Shown: positions 45,913-54,195, counted from the stretch's first letter. The stretch: 64,000 nt of DNA from JANMAT01 sp031359995 (GCA_031359995.1 JANMAT010000009.1:12638-76637), one strand, 5' to 3'. The notes: generated from the letters alone by a model not told the origin. Made by a program: numbers and translations.

Positions 45913-46510
45913 ATGACCCGCCCCGACGGCTCGCTACCGCCTTCGCCCCGCAACGCCCGCGAGGATCGCTACCTCCGCTGCCGGCGCACCTCGGGCGTCG
46001 ATTTCCATCGCCGTGTCGTGCTCGACCGCCGGCGGTCGACCCTCGTCCACGAGCTCGATCGGCTCGACGCCGAGACCACCCACTGGCTCCGCCGCCGCCG
46101 CGTTCTCCTCGACGAGGCCGTCGCCATCCACGAAGAGCTCTGGCCCGCCGTTCCCGGCGGTTGGGTGCGCCGCCCGCCCCGTCCCGGCGCTCGATGGATG
46201 CCACCGATGCCCTGTGCGGCCCGTCCGCTCGAGGGATACGGCCTGCGCATCACGGCGCAGTCGCTCCTGCGTCGCTTCGGCGACCTTGCGCTCGCCGAGA
46301 TCCATGCCCTCCTGCACCGGTACGGGTACGAGATCGTCGCCCGGGCACCGGTGAAGGCATTGGCCGACGCCCTCGGCTACGAGGTGCTGGAGGGGCGAGC
46401 CGAGCGCGTATCGCGCGGTGTCTACCGGACGCTGCTCGTCGACGACGGCGTGACACGCGACATCGACCCTCTGCTCGCCACGCCCACGTGGCGGACGGGC
46501 ACGTTCCGGC
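45913..46510 (+). CDS. Hypothetical protein with winged-helix-like C-terminus, 3' end uncertain
   Basis: A clear ribosome site (AGGAGG at 45901-45906) precedes ATG at 45913. The product is basic (RCRRTSGVDFHRRVVLDRRR, then ELDRLDAETTHWLRRRRVLL) and contains a plausible HTH: SLLRRFGDLALAEIHALLHR followed by VKALADALGYEVLEGRA. The frame does not close here; it stays open to 47466 across the antisense of mftC, which I do not believe. I end the entry where mftC ends and regard the real C-terminus as unknown: the gene may have lost its stop by mutation or insertion. No family recognised. It is convergent with mftC. Confidence 0.5.
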
Positions 46511-47652
46511 TAGCGGCGCGCCACGGAGGGCGCCCGGGGACGGAACACCACGGGGGTCGGCTTCGAGTGGTCCGCCATGGGCCGGGGCGGCGAGGCCGAC
46601 GCGACCGCGAGCGCATGGTCGCCATGACCGCTCACGCATTCGGGATCGGGCCCGTCCAACGGGATGCCGGTGAAGAACTTGGCGGCCATGCAACCGCCCT
46701 GGCATGCGTCGTAGCTGCCACACGAGGCACAGGCGCCAGCGGCGCCGGGTTCCCGCAACGAGCGGAAGAGGGTCGAGTCGCGCCACACGTGGCCGAACCC
46801 GCCGGTGTCGCGGATGTTGCCGGCCTTGAAGGTGTCGTGGATGACGAAGGGGCACGCGTAGACGTCGCCGACCGGATCGATCAGACACACGACGCGGCCC
46901 GCGCCGCACATGCCGAGTCCGGGCAGCGCATCGCCGAGGGCGTTCAGGTGGAAGAAGCTGTCGCCGGTGAGAACGTTGTCCCCGTGGGCTATGAGCCAGT
47001 GGTACAGCTCCCGCTGCTGGGAAGCGGTGGGATGCAACTCGTGCCACGAGTCGGCTCCCCGCCCGGATGGCCGCAGCCGAGTGATGCGCAACTGGGCGCC
47101 GAACTCGTCGGCGAGAGCCTTGAAGCCGTCGAGCTGAGTGACGTTCTGACGGGTGACCACCACCGAGATCTTGAACGGCCCGAACCCGGCGTCACGCAGG
47201 TTGCGCATGGCCTGCAGAGCCAGGTCGTAGCTGCCCGCACCGCGAACCGCATCGTTGGTGGCGGCGTCGACGCCGTCGAGGGAGATCTGGACGTCGACGT
47301 AGTCCGAGCCGGCGAGGCGGACGGCCTCGTCCTTGCCCAGGAACGCGCCGTTGGTCGAGAACTTCACGCCGACGCCCTGGGACGTGGCGTACTCGACGAG
47401 CTCGAAGAAGTCCCGTCGGATCATCGGCTCGCCTCCACCGATGTTCACGTAGAAGACCTGGAGTGAGCGCAGCTCGTCGATGAACGCCTTGGCTTCGTCG
47501 GTCGAGAGCTCCCGGGGGTCACGCCGCCCCGACGACGACAGGCAGTGGATGCAGGCCAGGTTGCAGGCGTAGGTCAGCTCCCACGTCAGGCAGATGGGCG
47601 CATCGAGGCCGTGCTTGAGCTGGTCGACCAGGGTCTCACGGGTGTCGGACAC
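46510..47652 (-). CDS. mftC: Mycofactocin radical SAM maturase MftC
   Basis: A 380-residue radical SAM enzyme that decarboxylates the C-terminal tyrosine of MftA and makes the Val-Tyr cross-link. The SAM cluster motif is TYACNLACIHC with Cys30, Cys34 and Cys37; NIGGGEPMIRRDF and TNGAFL follow; the C-terminal SPASM region has CGAGRVVCLIDPVGDVYACP and CASCGSYDACQGGCMAAK. It overlaps mftB by 17 bases. The final 25 residues are a Pro-rich tail. Confidence 0.96.
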   Translation of the reverse strand: MSDTRETLVDQLKHGLDAPICLTWELTYACNLACIHCLSSSGRRDPRELSTDEAKAFIDELRSLQVFYVNIGGGEPMIRRDFFELVEYATSQGVGVKFSTNGAFLGKDEAVRLAGSDYVDVQISLDGVDAATNDAVRGAGSYDLALQAMRNLRDAGFGPFKISVVVTRQNVTQLDGFKALADEFGAQLRITRLRPSGRGADSWHELHPTASQQRELYHWLIAHGDNVLTGDSFFHLNALGDALPGLGMCGAGRVVCLIDPVGDVYACPFVIHDTFKAGNIRDTGGFGHVWRDSTLFRSLREPGAAGACASCGSYDACQGGCMAAKFFTGIPLDGPDPECVSGHGDHALAVASASPPRPMADHSKPTPVVFRPRAPSVARR

Positions 47653-47908
47653 GGATTATCTCCGAAGCTTCTAGGCTGTCGAGAGCCTTCACGAAGGTGG
47701 GCCACCGGGGTTCGGCGATGCCGACGTCGGCGAGTGCCGCCGCCAGGGTGGTGTGATCGGTCAGTCGGCCGAGCAGCTGTACGAGCTCGGGCTTGCGCAG
47801 GAACACCAGCCGCCGATTGCCGTAGTGGTAGGCGAGGGCGCCAAATGGCTCGGGTCGCACCGCCACTTGCGGGTGCAGCTCGTAATCGCCGTCCAGTGCT
47901 ACCGCCAT
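47636..47908 (-). CDS. mftB: Mycofactocin peptide chaperone MftB
   Basis: A 90-residue RiPP recognition element that binds MftA and presents it to MftC. It begins with ATG at 47908 and reads YELHPQVAVRPEPFGALAYH and YGNRRLVFLRKPELVQLLG, the conserved PqqD-like strand-helix pattern of MftB. It lies between mftA (13 bases upstream) and mftC (overlap 17 bases). Confidence 0.92.
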   Translation of the reverse strand: MAVALDGDYELHPQVAVRPEPFGALAYHYGNRRLVFLRKPELVQLLGRLTDHTTLAAALADVGIAEPRWPTFVKALDSLEASEIIRVRHP

Positions 47909-47921
47909 CGGGTGTCGACGG

Positions 47922-48029
47922 TCAGTAGACGCCGCACATGCCGTCGATGGAGATCTCCTCGACCAGCAGTTCGTCTTCGAGCTCAGCGTCGGCCACGTCG
48001 GTGATGACGCTCTCGGTGGTCTCGTCCAT
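47922..48029 (-). CDS. mftA: Mycofactocin precursor peptide MftA
   Basis: A 35-residue precursor, too short for an ordinary ORF cut-off. It runs from ATG at 48029 to TGA and ends with EEISIDGMCGVY, the invariant C-terminus of MftA in which the last Val-Tyr becomes the cofactor core. The leader (DAELEDELLVEE) is acidic as usual. Transcription of mftA-mftB-mftC is divergent from the alcohol dehydrogenase gene at 48186. Confidence 0.96.
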   Translation of the reverse strand: MDETTESVITDVADAELEDELLVEEISIDGMCGVY

Positions 48030-48185
48030 GACGGTCTCCCCTCACAAGCCGTAGGTCCGGCGATTCGCCAGCATAAGGGACTTTCGGAGTGGACCGGTAG
48101 GCCGAGCTGGTCGAGCCGAGCCGACCTCGCGCCGGCCTTGTCGGTACAGTGCGCTCGAATCAACCGTTCCTTCGGGGGGAAACAC

Positions 48186-49298
48186 GTGAAAACGCAGGCT
48201 GCAGTGCTGTGGGAGGTCGGCGCGCCGTGGAGCGTCGAGGAGATCGAGCTCGACGAACCCGGTCCCGGTGAGGTCCTGGTCAAGATGGCGGCCTCCGGGA
48301 TGTGCCACTCGGACGAGCACCTCGTCACCGGCGATCTGCCTTTCGAACTGCCGATCATCGGCGGCCACGAGGGTGCCGGCATCGTCGAGAAGGTCGGCCC
48401 GGGCGTGTCCTGGCTGGCCCCCGGTGACAGCGTCGTGTTCGGCTTCATCCCGAGCTGCGGCCGCTGCCCGTCGTGCTCAACCGGCCACCAGAACCTGTGT
48501 GACCTCGGCGCCTACATGGCCACCGGCAAGCAGATCACCGACCAGACCTCGCGCCACCACGCCAAGGGCAAGGACCTCGGCCTGATGTGCCTGCTCGGCA
48601 CGTTCGCCCTCCATACGGTCGTCAACGAGGCCAGCTGCATCAAGATCGACAATGACGTCGCCCTCGACAAGGCCTGCCTCCTCGGTTGTGGTGTCGTCAC
48701 GGGCTGGGGCTCGGCGGTGTACGCCGCCGAGGTCCGCGCCGGCGACACGGTCGCGGTGGTCGGCGTCGGCGGCATCGGTGCCAACGCCATCCAGGGCGCC
48801 AAGCTGGCGGGGGCGAAGCGGATCATCGCCATCGACCCCGTCGAGTTCAAGCGGGAGAAGGCGATGCAGTTCGGCGCCACCCACACCTACGCGTCGATGA
48901 CCGAGGCCTTGCCGGCCCTTCAGGAGCTCACCTGGGGCCAGATGTGCAACAAGGTCATCATGACCATGGGTGTCGGCTCGGGCGCCGTGCTCGCCGAGGC
49001 CCTGGCGTTGGCGGCCAAGCGCGGTCGTGTGGTGGTCACCAACATCCACCCGGCCATGGAGCTGAGCGCCTCCGTCAGCCTGCTCGACCTGACCCTCATG
49101 GAGAAGCAGGTGGTCGGCTCGCTGTTCGGTTCGGGGAACCCCCGGGCCGACATCCCGAAGCTGCTCAACCTGTACCGCGAGGGCAAGCTCGACCTCGACG
49201 GTCTCGTGACCAAGACCTACCCGCTGACGGGCGTCAACGAGGGGTACGAAGACATGCGTGACGGCAAGAACATCCGGGGCGTCCTCGTCTACGGCTGA
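48186..49298 (+). CDS. NDMA-dependent (mycofactocin) zinc alcohol dehydrogenase 1
   Basis: A 370-residue medium-chain alcohol dehydrogenase of the nicotinoprotein type that keeps its NAD bound and is thought to pass electrons to mycofactocin. Catalytic zinc ligands are Cys40 (SGMCHSDEH) and His61 (GGHEGAG); structural zinc cysteines are Cys91, Cys94, Cys97 and Cys105 (CGRCPSCSTGHQNLC). The nucleotide loop is VGVGGIGANAIQGA. DPVEFKREKAMQFGATH and GVNEGYEDMRDGKNIRGV are typical of this class. GTG at 48186 has GGGGGGAAA upstream. It is divergent from mftA, consistent with common regulation. Confidence 0.93.
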   Translation: MKTQAAVLWEVGAPWSVEEIELDEPGPGEVLVKMAASGMCHSDEHLVTGDLPFELPIIGGHEGAGIVEKVGPGVSWLAPGDSVVFGFIPSCGRCPSCSTGHQNLCDLGAYMATGKQITDQTSRHHAKGKDLGLMCLLGTFALHTVVNEASCIKIDNDVALDKACLLGCGVVTGWGSAVYAAEVRAGDTVAVVGVGGIGANAIQGAKLAGAKRIIAIDPVEFKREKAMQFGATHTYASMTEALPALQELTWGQMCNKVIMTMGVGSGAVLAEALALAAKRGRVVVTNIHPAMELSASVSLLDLTLMEKQVVGSLFGSGNPRADIPKLLNLYREGKLDLDGLVTKTYPLTGVNEGYEDMRDGKNIRGVLVYG

Positions 49299-49308
49299 TG
49301 CACACGCG

Positions 49309-50043
49309 GTGACCAGCTCCGGCGAATCTGCGGCGATTCGCCGGAGCTGGCGCGAAACCTGGGGTCCGGTGGGGGCGACCGTGGGCCTCCTCATCGTCTC
49401 CAACATCGTCTCCAACCGGGTCCTGACCGGCTGGGGCTACGTCCCCTGGAACGCGGCCGTCGCCGCCAGCCTGGTCACGCTGGGCGTCCGCTTCGACCAC
49501 CTCACGCCGACTGAGCTCGGCCTTGCTCACGTCGATCTGCGCCGCGGCCTCCGCTGGGCGGCGACCCTCGCCGGCCTCGTGGCCGCGGCGTATCTCGTCG
49601 CCGTCGTCGTCCCCGACCTGCGTGACCTGTTCCGCGACCGGCGTGTGGGCGAGCGCTCCGCGGCCTCCATGGTCGCCGAGGTTCTCGTGCGCATCCCGCT
49701 CGGCACCGTCCTGCTCGAGGAGGTCGCGTTCCGTGGCGTCCTGCTCGGCCAGCTCCGCCGCCGGCTCGGCACGGGTCGCGGCCTCGCCCTCATGGCCGTC
49801 ACCTTCGGCCTCTGGCACGTGCTGCCGGCGTGGGGCATCAACACCGTCAACCCGCTCGTCGCCCAGCAGGACGTCAGCCGCCCCGCGGCCATCGCCGGCG
49901 CTGTGGTCGCCACCGCGCTCGCCGCCCTCCCGATGGGATGGGCCCGAGTGCGCTCCCGCAGCTTGATCGCTCCGCTCGGACTGCACACGGCCACGAACTC
50001 CCTGGGCTTCCTCGTGGCCTGGTGCGTGATCAGGTGGAGCTGA
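49309..50043 (+). CDS. CPBP-family intramembrane protease
   Basis: A 244-residue CAAX/bacteriocin-processing-type membrane protease. Catalytic motifs are EEVAFRGVLLGQ, FGLWHVLP and LGLHTATNS, within about seven hydrophobic segments. The start is uncertain: GTG at 49309 gives an N-terminus partly encoded by copy 3 of the palindrome (S-S-G-E-S-A-A-I-R-R-S-W); GTG codons at 49369 or 49381 would start after it. I chose 49309 because it is closest to the upstream stop and in frame. Possible function is processing of a peptide or envelope protein. Confidence 0.8.
   Translation: MTSSGESAAIRRSWRETWGPVGATVGLLIVSNIVSNRVLTGWGYVPWNAAVAASLVTLGVRFDHLTPTELGLAHVDLRRGLRWAATLAGLVAAAYLVAVVVPDLRDLFRDRRVGERSAASMVAEVLVRIPLGTVLLEEVAFRGVLLGQLRRRLGTGRGLALMAVTFGLWHVLPAWGINTVNPLVAQQDVSRPAAIAGAVVATALAALPMGWARVRSRSLIAPLGLHTATNSLGFLVAWCVIRWS
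49313..49350. repeat. Dispersed palindrome, copy 3
   Basis: A perfect 38-base inverted repeat: CCAGCTCCGGCGAATC / GATTCGCCGGAGCTGG around TGCGGC. Compared with copies 1, 2 and 6 the outer arm differs in several positions (CCAGCTCC rather than CTGGTCCC) and the other arm differs correspondingly, so pairing is kept. It follows the ADH1 stop by 14 bases. Confidence 0.9.
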
Positions 50044-51160
50044 CCTCGGCGGCGCCCCGACGCCGCCCGAGTGGGGTCCGCCCGAACAGCCACACGACGG
50101 GCAGCGTCCACAGCAGCGGACCGACCCACGCCACCGGCCGGGTCAGCCACCAGCCGACGTCGGGCTGACGCGACCCGATGCGGCGCAGGATCAACCAGCC
50201 CACGAACCGTGACAGGGCCATGCCCGTCGTGTGGAACAGGAACAGCGGCATCGAGAACCGGTTCACGACTTCGTTCACCCGGGCCCAGCGGGGCCGAGTG
50301 GTGAGGCGCGCCAGCACCCACGGCCGGATCAGCAGCGCCACGCCGGCCTGGAAGCACACCAGCGCGGCGATGCACAGCGTCGGCGGTGCCATGTTGGAGA
50401 ACCGCTCGCCCGGCACGCCGACCATGGAGCCCGGGTAGAGCCCGCTGGCCACCAGACCGAACAACGCGAACAGCCCCGACCAGGCCATCATCGCCGCCCA
50501 TCGCCGGGGACGGTCCTTGAGGTCGGCGTAGAAGAACCCGAGCTGGTGGCACAGACCCCACACCAGGATCATGTTGAACCAGCCGACCCACTGGATGTGC
50601 TGTGAGAAGCGCAGCACGTCGACCAGGCCGGCGAGCCCGGTCATCCACACCAGCACCAGTCCGCCGAAGCGCTCGTGCAATCGGTGCACGATCGGGAACA
50701 GCGCGATCAGCAGCGCGTACACGGCGAGGAACCACAACGGGCTGACCACCAGCCGCACCGCCCGCCACATCCAGGTGACGTCCTCGGCCTTGGTGACGAT
50801 GAGCCCGAGCACCACCCACACCCCGAGCAGGGCGAGGGCGGGGACCAGCAGTTGGCGGATGCGCCCGAGCGCGAACGACCACAGTGTCGCCTTGCGGGCC
50901 TGGGCCCGGCGCCACGCCACGGTGTGGGCGTGGCCGCCCACGAAGAAGAACAGGGGCATGACCTGCAGGAGCCAGGTGGCCACGAACAGCCCGCGGGTGA
51001 AGCCGATCGGGTTCGATGCGTGGGGCCCATCGTCCCGCCACATCAGGATCGTGAACACCCAGTGCCACATCACGACCACCAGCAGGCTGAGGGCGCGCAC
51101 GAAGTCGATGAAGCGATCCCGCTCCTCGGTGCCGCCGCCCCCGTTTCGATCGGCTCCCAT
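50030..51160 (-). CDS. Acyltransferase-3 family membrane protein
   Basis: A 376-residue integral membrane acyltransferase. The motif RFIDFVRALSLLVVVMWHWV contains the family Asp/Arg-x-x-R-x-x and His, and the rest has about ten hydrophobic segments. It lacks a soluble SGNH domain, unlike the one at 61540. It lies convergent with the protease gene (14-base overlap) and divergent from ADH2, separating the two alcohol dehydrogenases. Probably O-acylates an envelope glycan or lipid. Confidence 0.85.
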   Translation of the reverse strand: MGADRNGGGGTEERDRFIDFVRALSLLVVVMWHWVFTILMWRDDGPHASNPIGFTRGLFVATWLLQVMPLFFFVGGHAHTVAWRRAQARKATLWSFALGRIRQLLVPALALLGVWVVLGLIVTKAEDVTWMWRAVRLVVSPLWFLAVYALLIALFPIVHRLHERFGGLVLVWMTGLAGLVDVLRFSQHIQWVGWFNMILVWGLCHQLGFFYADLKDRPRRWAAMMAWSGLFALFGLVASGLYPGSMVGVPGERFSNMAPPTLCIAALVCFQAGVALLIRPWVLARLTTRPRWARVNEVVNRFSMPLFLFHTTGMALSRFVGWLILRRIGSRQPDVGWWLTRPVAWVGPLLWTLPVVWLFGRTPLGRRRGAAEVSST

Positions 51161-51202
51161 CAGTGCGCGAGGCTACGCCCAACGAGCTCTTGGGGGGATC
51201 GA

Positions 51203-52351
51203 ATGCAGACGCGTGCCGCGGTGCTGTGGGGCGTAGGTGAGGACTGGCAGGTCGAGGAGATCGACCTCGACCCGCCCAAGGCCGGCGAGGTGCTGGTGAA
51301 GATGAAGGCGGCGGGCCTGTGCCACTCCGACGAGCACGTCGTCACGGGCGACATGGCCATCACCGACGAGATGGCCGCAGCGATGGGCGTGCCGCCCATG
51401 TTCCCGATCATCGGGGGCCACGAGGGCGCCGGCATCATCGTCGAGGTCGGGCCCGGAGTCACCAGCGTGAAGCCCGGCGACCACGTGTCGGCCAGCTTCA
51501 TCCCGAGCTGCGGCCGCTGCCACTACTGCTCGACCGGCAAGCAGAACCTGTGCGACATGGGCGGCGCCGCCTTCAAGGCGGGCCAGATCACCGATGGCAC
51601 GGCTCGGCACCATTGCAAGGGCCGTGACCTGAACCTGTTCGCCAAGCTCGGCACGTTCTCCGAGCACACCGTCGTGGCCGAGGCGTCGGTCATCAAGGTC
51701 GAGCCCGACCTGCCGCTCGACGTGGTGAGCCTGGTGTCGTGCGGTGTGGCCACCGGCTGGGGCTCGGCCGTGCAGCGCGGCGACGTCCGCCCCGGCGACA
51801 TCGTGGTGGTCGTGGGCATCGGCGGCATCGGCATCAATGCCGTGCAGGGCGCCAAGATGGCCGGCGCCCGCTACGTTATCGCCGTCGACCCGGTCGAGTT
51901 CAAGCGCGAGAAGGCCATGGAGCTCGGCGCGACCCACACGTTCTCGTCGATGGCCGAGGCTCTGCCGGCGGTGAACGAGCTGAGCTGGGGCCGTCTGGCC
52001 GACAAGGTCATCATGACCCCTGGCGTGTTCTACGGCGACCTGATCGGCGAGGGCATGGCCATGGTGGGCAAGGGCGGCACGTGCGTGGCCACCGCGGTCG
52101 CGCCGATGATGCAGACGCAGTCGTCGGTGAACCTGTTCGAGCTCGCCATGTGGAACAAGGAGATCAAGGGCACGATCTTCGGCTCGCTCAACCCCCGGGC
52201 CGACATCCCCAAGCTGCTCTCGATGTACCGCGACGGCCAGCTCAAGCTCGACGAGCTCATCACTCGTCGCTACACGCTCGATCAGATCAACGAGGGGTAC
52301 CAGGACATGCGCGATGGCGTGAACATCCGAGGCGTGATCACGTTTGACTGA
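51203..52351 (+). CDS. NDMA-dependent (mycofactocin) zinc alcohol dehydrogenase 2
   Basis: A 382-residue paralogue of ADH1 with the same zinc ligands (Cys40 in AGLCHSDEH, GGHEGAG, CGRCHYCSTGKQNLC) and NAD loop VGIGGIGINAVQGA. It carries a 12-residue insert in the substrate-side loop (AITDEMAAAMGVPPMF) and ends with NEGYQDMRDGVNIRGVITF. ATG at 51203 has TTGGGGGGATC upstream. Its stop overlaps the moxR start by eight bases, linking it to the MoxR-VWA pair. Confidence 0.93.
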   Translation: MQTRAAVLWGVGEDWQVEEIDLDPPKAGEVLVKMKAAGLCHSDEHVVTGDMAITDEMAAAMGVPPMFPIIGGHEGAGIIVEVGPGVTSVKPGDHVSASFIPSCGRCHYCSTGKQNLCDMGGAAFKAGQITDGTARHHCKGRDLNLFAKLGTFSEHTVVAEASVIKVEPDLPLDVVSLVSCGVATGWGSAVQRGDVRPGDIVVVVGIGGIGINAVQGAKMAGARYVIAVDPVEFKREKAMELGATHTFSSMAEALPAVNELSWGRLADKVIMTPGVFYGDLIGEGMAMVGKGGTCVATAVAPMMQTQSSVNLFELAMWNKEIKGTIFGSLNPRADIPKLLSMYRDGQLKLDELITRRYTLDQINEGYQDMRDGVNIRGVITFD

Positions 52352-53276
52352 GCGCGCGCTGGTCGATCGGTTGGCCGGCCGCGTGGTCGGTCGGCATCGC
52401 GAGCTGGAACTGGTGGTGGCGGCGCTGTCGGCCGGTCGCCACATCCTGCTCGAGGGCCCGCCCGGCACGGGCAAGTCCACGGTGCTGCGCGCCGTGGCCG
52501 AGGAGCTCGGCGTCGGGTTCGTGTTCGTGGAGGGCAACGCCGAGCTGACGCCGGCCCGCCTGGTCGGAACGTTCGACCCGGCCCGGGTGCTGGCCGAGGG
52601 CTACAGCCCCGACGTCTTCGTGGACGGTCCGCTCGTGACGGCCCTGCGTGAGGGCGCCCTGCTGTACGTGGAGGAGATCAACCGGATCCCCGAAGAGACG
52701 CTCAACGTCCTCGTGACCGTCATGAGCGAGCGAGAGCTGCACGTGCCCCGGCTCGGCCGGATCGCGGCGGCGTCCAGCTTCGGGCTGGTGGCGGCCATGA
52801 ACCCGTTCGACGCGGTCGGGACGGCCCGGATCTCCTCCGCGATCTACGACCGCACGTGCCGTCTGGCCGTCGACTACCAGACCGACGTCGAGGAGATCGA
52901 CATCGTCCGGCGAATCGCCGGCGATTCGCCGGGAGACGCGAACTGGCTGGCCAAGGTGGTCGAGGTGGTGCGGGCGACCCGGTCGCACGCCGACGTGCGC
53001 ATCGGCTCGTCGGTCCGCGGTGCCATCGACCTCGTCCTCGTCGCCGGCCGCCTGGCCTCCCTGCGTGAGACCCCCGTCGACGACGCCTACCTCGGCCTCG
53101 ACGCGGCCCTGCTGGCCCTGTCGGGCCGCATCCGCATACGCGAGGGCGCCACCCGCCCGGCCGAGGACATCATCCGCGAGATCTGGGCCGCGGTGTTCGC
53201 CCCGGCCCACGACCCCGACGGCCGGCCGGCCCCGGGAAAAGGCCCAGCCCCGACGGGGGCTCTCCCGGCGAGGTGA
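52344..53276 (+). CDS. MoxR-family AAA+ ATPase
   Basis: A 310-residue AAA+ chaperone. The Walker A motif GPPGTGKS spans about residues 38-45, the Walker B segment is GALLYVEEINRIPEE, and the sensor region AAMNPFDAVGTARIS follows. Copy 4 of the dispersed palindrome encodes residues near 188-197 (V-R-R-I-A-G-D-S-P-G) in a surface-loop region between helices. The assigned start is TTG at 52344, in overlap with the ADH2 stop. MoxR proteins usually work with the VWA protein encoded next, here probably on metal or cofactor loading of the adjacent dehydrogenases. Confidence 0.88.
   Translation: MTERALVDRLAGRVVGRHRELELVVAALSAGRHILLEGPPGTGKSTVLRAVAEELGVGFVFVEGNAELTPARLVGTFDPARVLAEGYSPDVFVDGPLVTALREGALLYVEEINRIPEETLNVLVTVMSERELHVPRLGRIAAASSFGLVAAMNPFDAVGTARISSAIYDRTCRLAVDYQTDVEEIDIVRRIAGDSPGDANWLAKVVEVVRATRSHADVRIGSSVRGAIDLVLVAGRLASLRETPVDDAYLGLDAALLALSGRIRIREGATRPAEDIIREIWAAVFAPAHDPDGRPAPGKGPAPTGALPAR
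52907..52932. repeat. Dispersed palindrome, copy 4 (inside moxR)
   Basis: A 26-base perfect inverted repeat (CCGGCGAATC / GATTCGCCGG around GCCGGC) inside the MoxR gene, read in the same codon phase as copy 1 in mftF, giving R-R-I-A-G-D-S-P-G. The outermost bases no longer pair, so this is a shortened or eroded copy. Confidence 0.8.
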
Positions 53277-54190
53277 AGGAGGGGGCGGCCGCCGAACAGG
53301 CCGTCTCCGAAGCCGGGCGCCGCACCAAGGCCCGCCGCGACCTGGCCCGCAACGAGCACTTCGACGAGGTGTCGCCCGAGGTCGGCCAGCTCGATGAGGA
53401 CGCTTTCGACGACGCCATGCGCGACGACCCCGACGCGGCCCTCGCGCTGCTCGCCGACCTCACCGGCGCGACCGACGAGCGCTTGCGGGCGCTGGCCCGG
53501 CGCCTGGCCGGGCGCATCATGGTCGACATCGCCCGCAAGGGTCGGGCCCGTCCCCGCCGCATCGGTCGCATGACCCGTCGCCCGTACCGCGACGACGGCG
53601 GCGAGATCGACCTCGACGCCTCCCTCGAGCCGATCGCCATCGCCCGGGGCACCGGCACCGCCGTGGACCCCGAGCAGCTCGTGGTGCGCGACTGGGCCCG
53701 GCCCGAGACAGCGCTCTGCCTGCTGGTCGACCGCTCGGGGTCGATGACCGGTCGCCCGTTGGCCACCGCAGCGGTGGCGGCGGCCGCCATGGCCACCCGG
53801 GCCGGCACCGACTACAGCGTCGTCGCCTTCGCCGCCGACGCGGTGGTGGCCAAGAGCCAGGACGTCGTGCGCGCCGCCGAGGTCGTGGTCACCGACGTGC
53901 TCACGTTGCGGGGCTTCGGCACGACCGATCTGGCCCTCGCCCTGCGCACCGCGCAGGCCCAACTGGCCCGCTCGAGCGCGGCCCGTCGCATCACGGTGCT
54001 GCTGTCGGACTGCCGGGCGACCGTGCCCGGCGACATCCACGGCGCGGCGCGGGGCCTGGACGAGCTCATCATCCTCGCTCCCGAGGGCGACAGCAGCGAC
54101 GCCGAGGCCTTCGCGGCAGCGACCGGCGCCCGCCTGGCCACCGTGTCAGGCCCCAGTGACATCCCCGGCGCCCTCGAGCGGGTGCTCTGA
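53273..54190 (+). CDS. VWA-domain protein, MoxR partner
   Basis: A 305-residue protein. Residues about 1-140 are charged and mostly helical, with RARRIGRMTRRPY-like basic segments; the von Willebrand A domain begins near 145, with a complete MIDAS motif DRSGSMTG (Asp153, Ser155, Ser157), then FGTTDLALAL and ITVLLSDCRATVPGD. GTG at 53273 overlaps the moxR stop by four bases. MoxR-VWA pairs assist insertion of cofactors or metals into protein complexes. No signal peptide, so it is cytoplasmic. Confidence 0.88.
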   Translation: MKEGAAAEQAVSEAGRRTKARRDLARNEHFDEVSPEVGQLDEDAFDDAMRDDPDAALALLADLTGATDERLRALARRLAGRIMVDIARKGRARPRRIGRMTRRPYRDDGGEIDLDASLEPIAIARGTGTAVDPEQLVVRDWARPETALCLLVDRSGSMTGRPLATAAVAAAAMATRAGTDYSVVAFAADAVVAKSQDVVRAAEVVVTDVLTLRGFGTTDLALALRTAQAQLARSSAARRITVLLSDCRATVPGDIHGAARGLDELIILAPEGDSSDAEAFAAATGARLATVSGPSDIPGALERVL

Positions 54191-54195
54191 CCTGC

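Noticed and set aside
48056..48073. Possible seventh palindrome copy (GGTCCGGCGATTCGCCAG) upstream of ADH1
   Set aside because: Only one arm is recognisable and there is no matching left arm; at most a decayed half copy.
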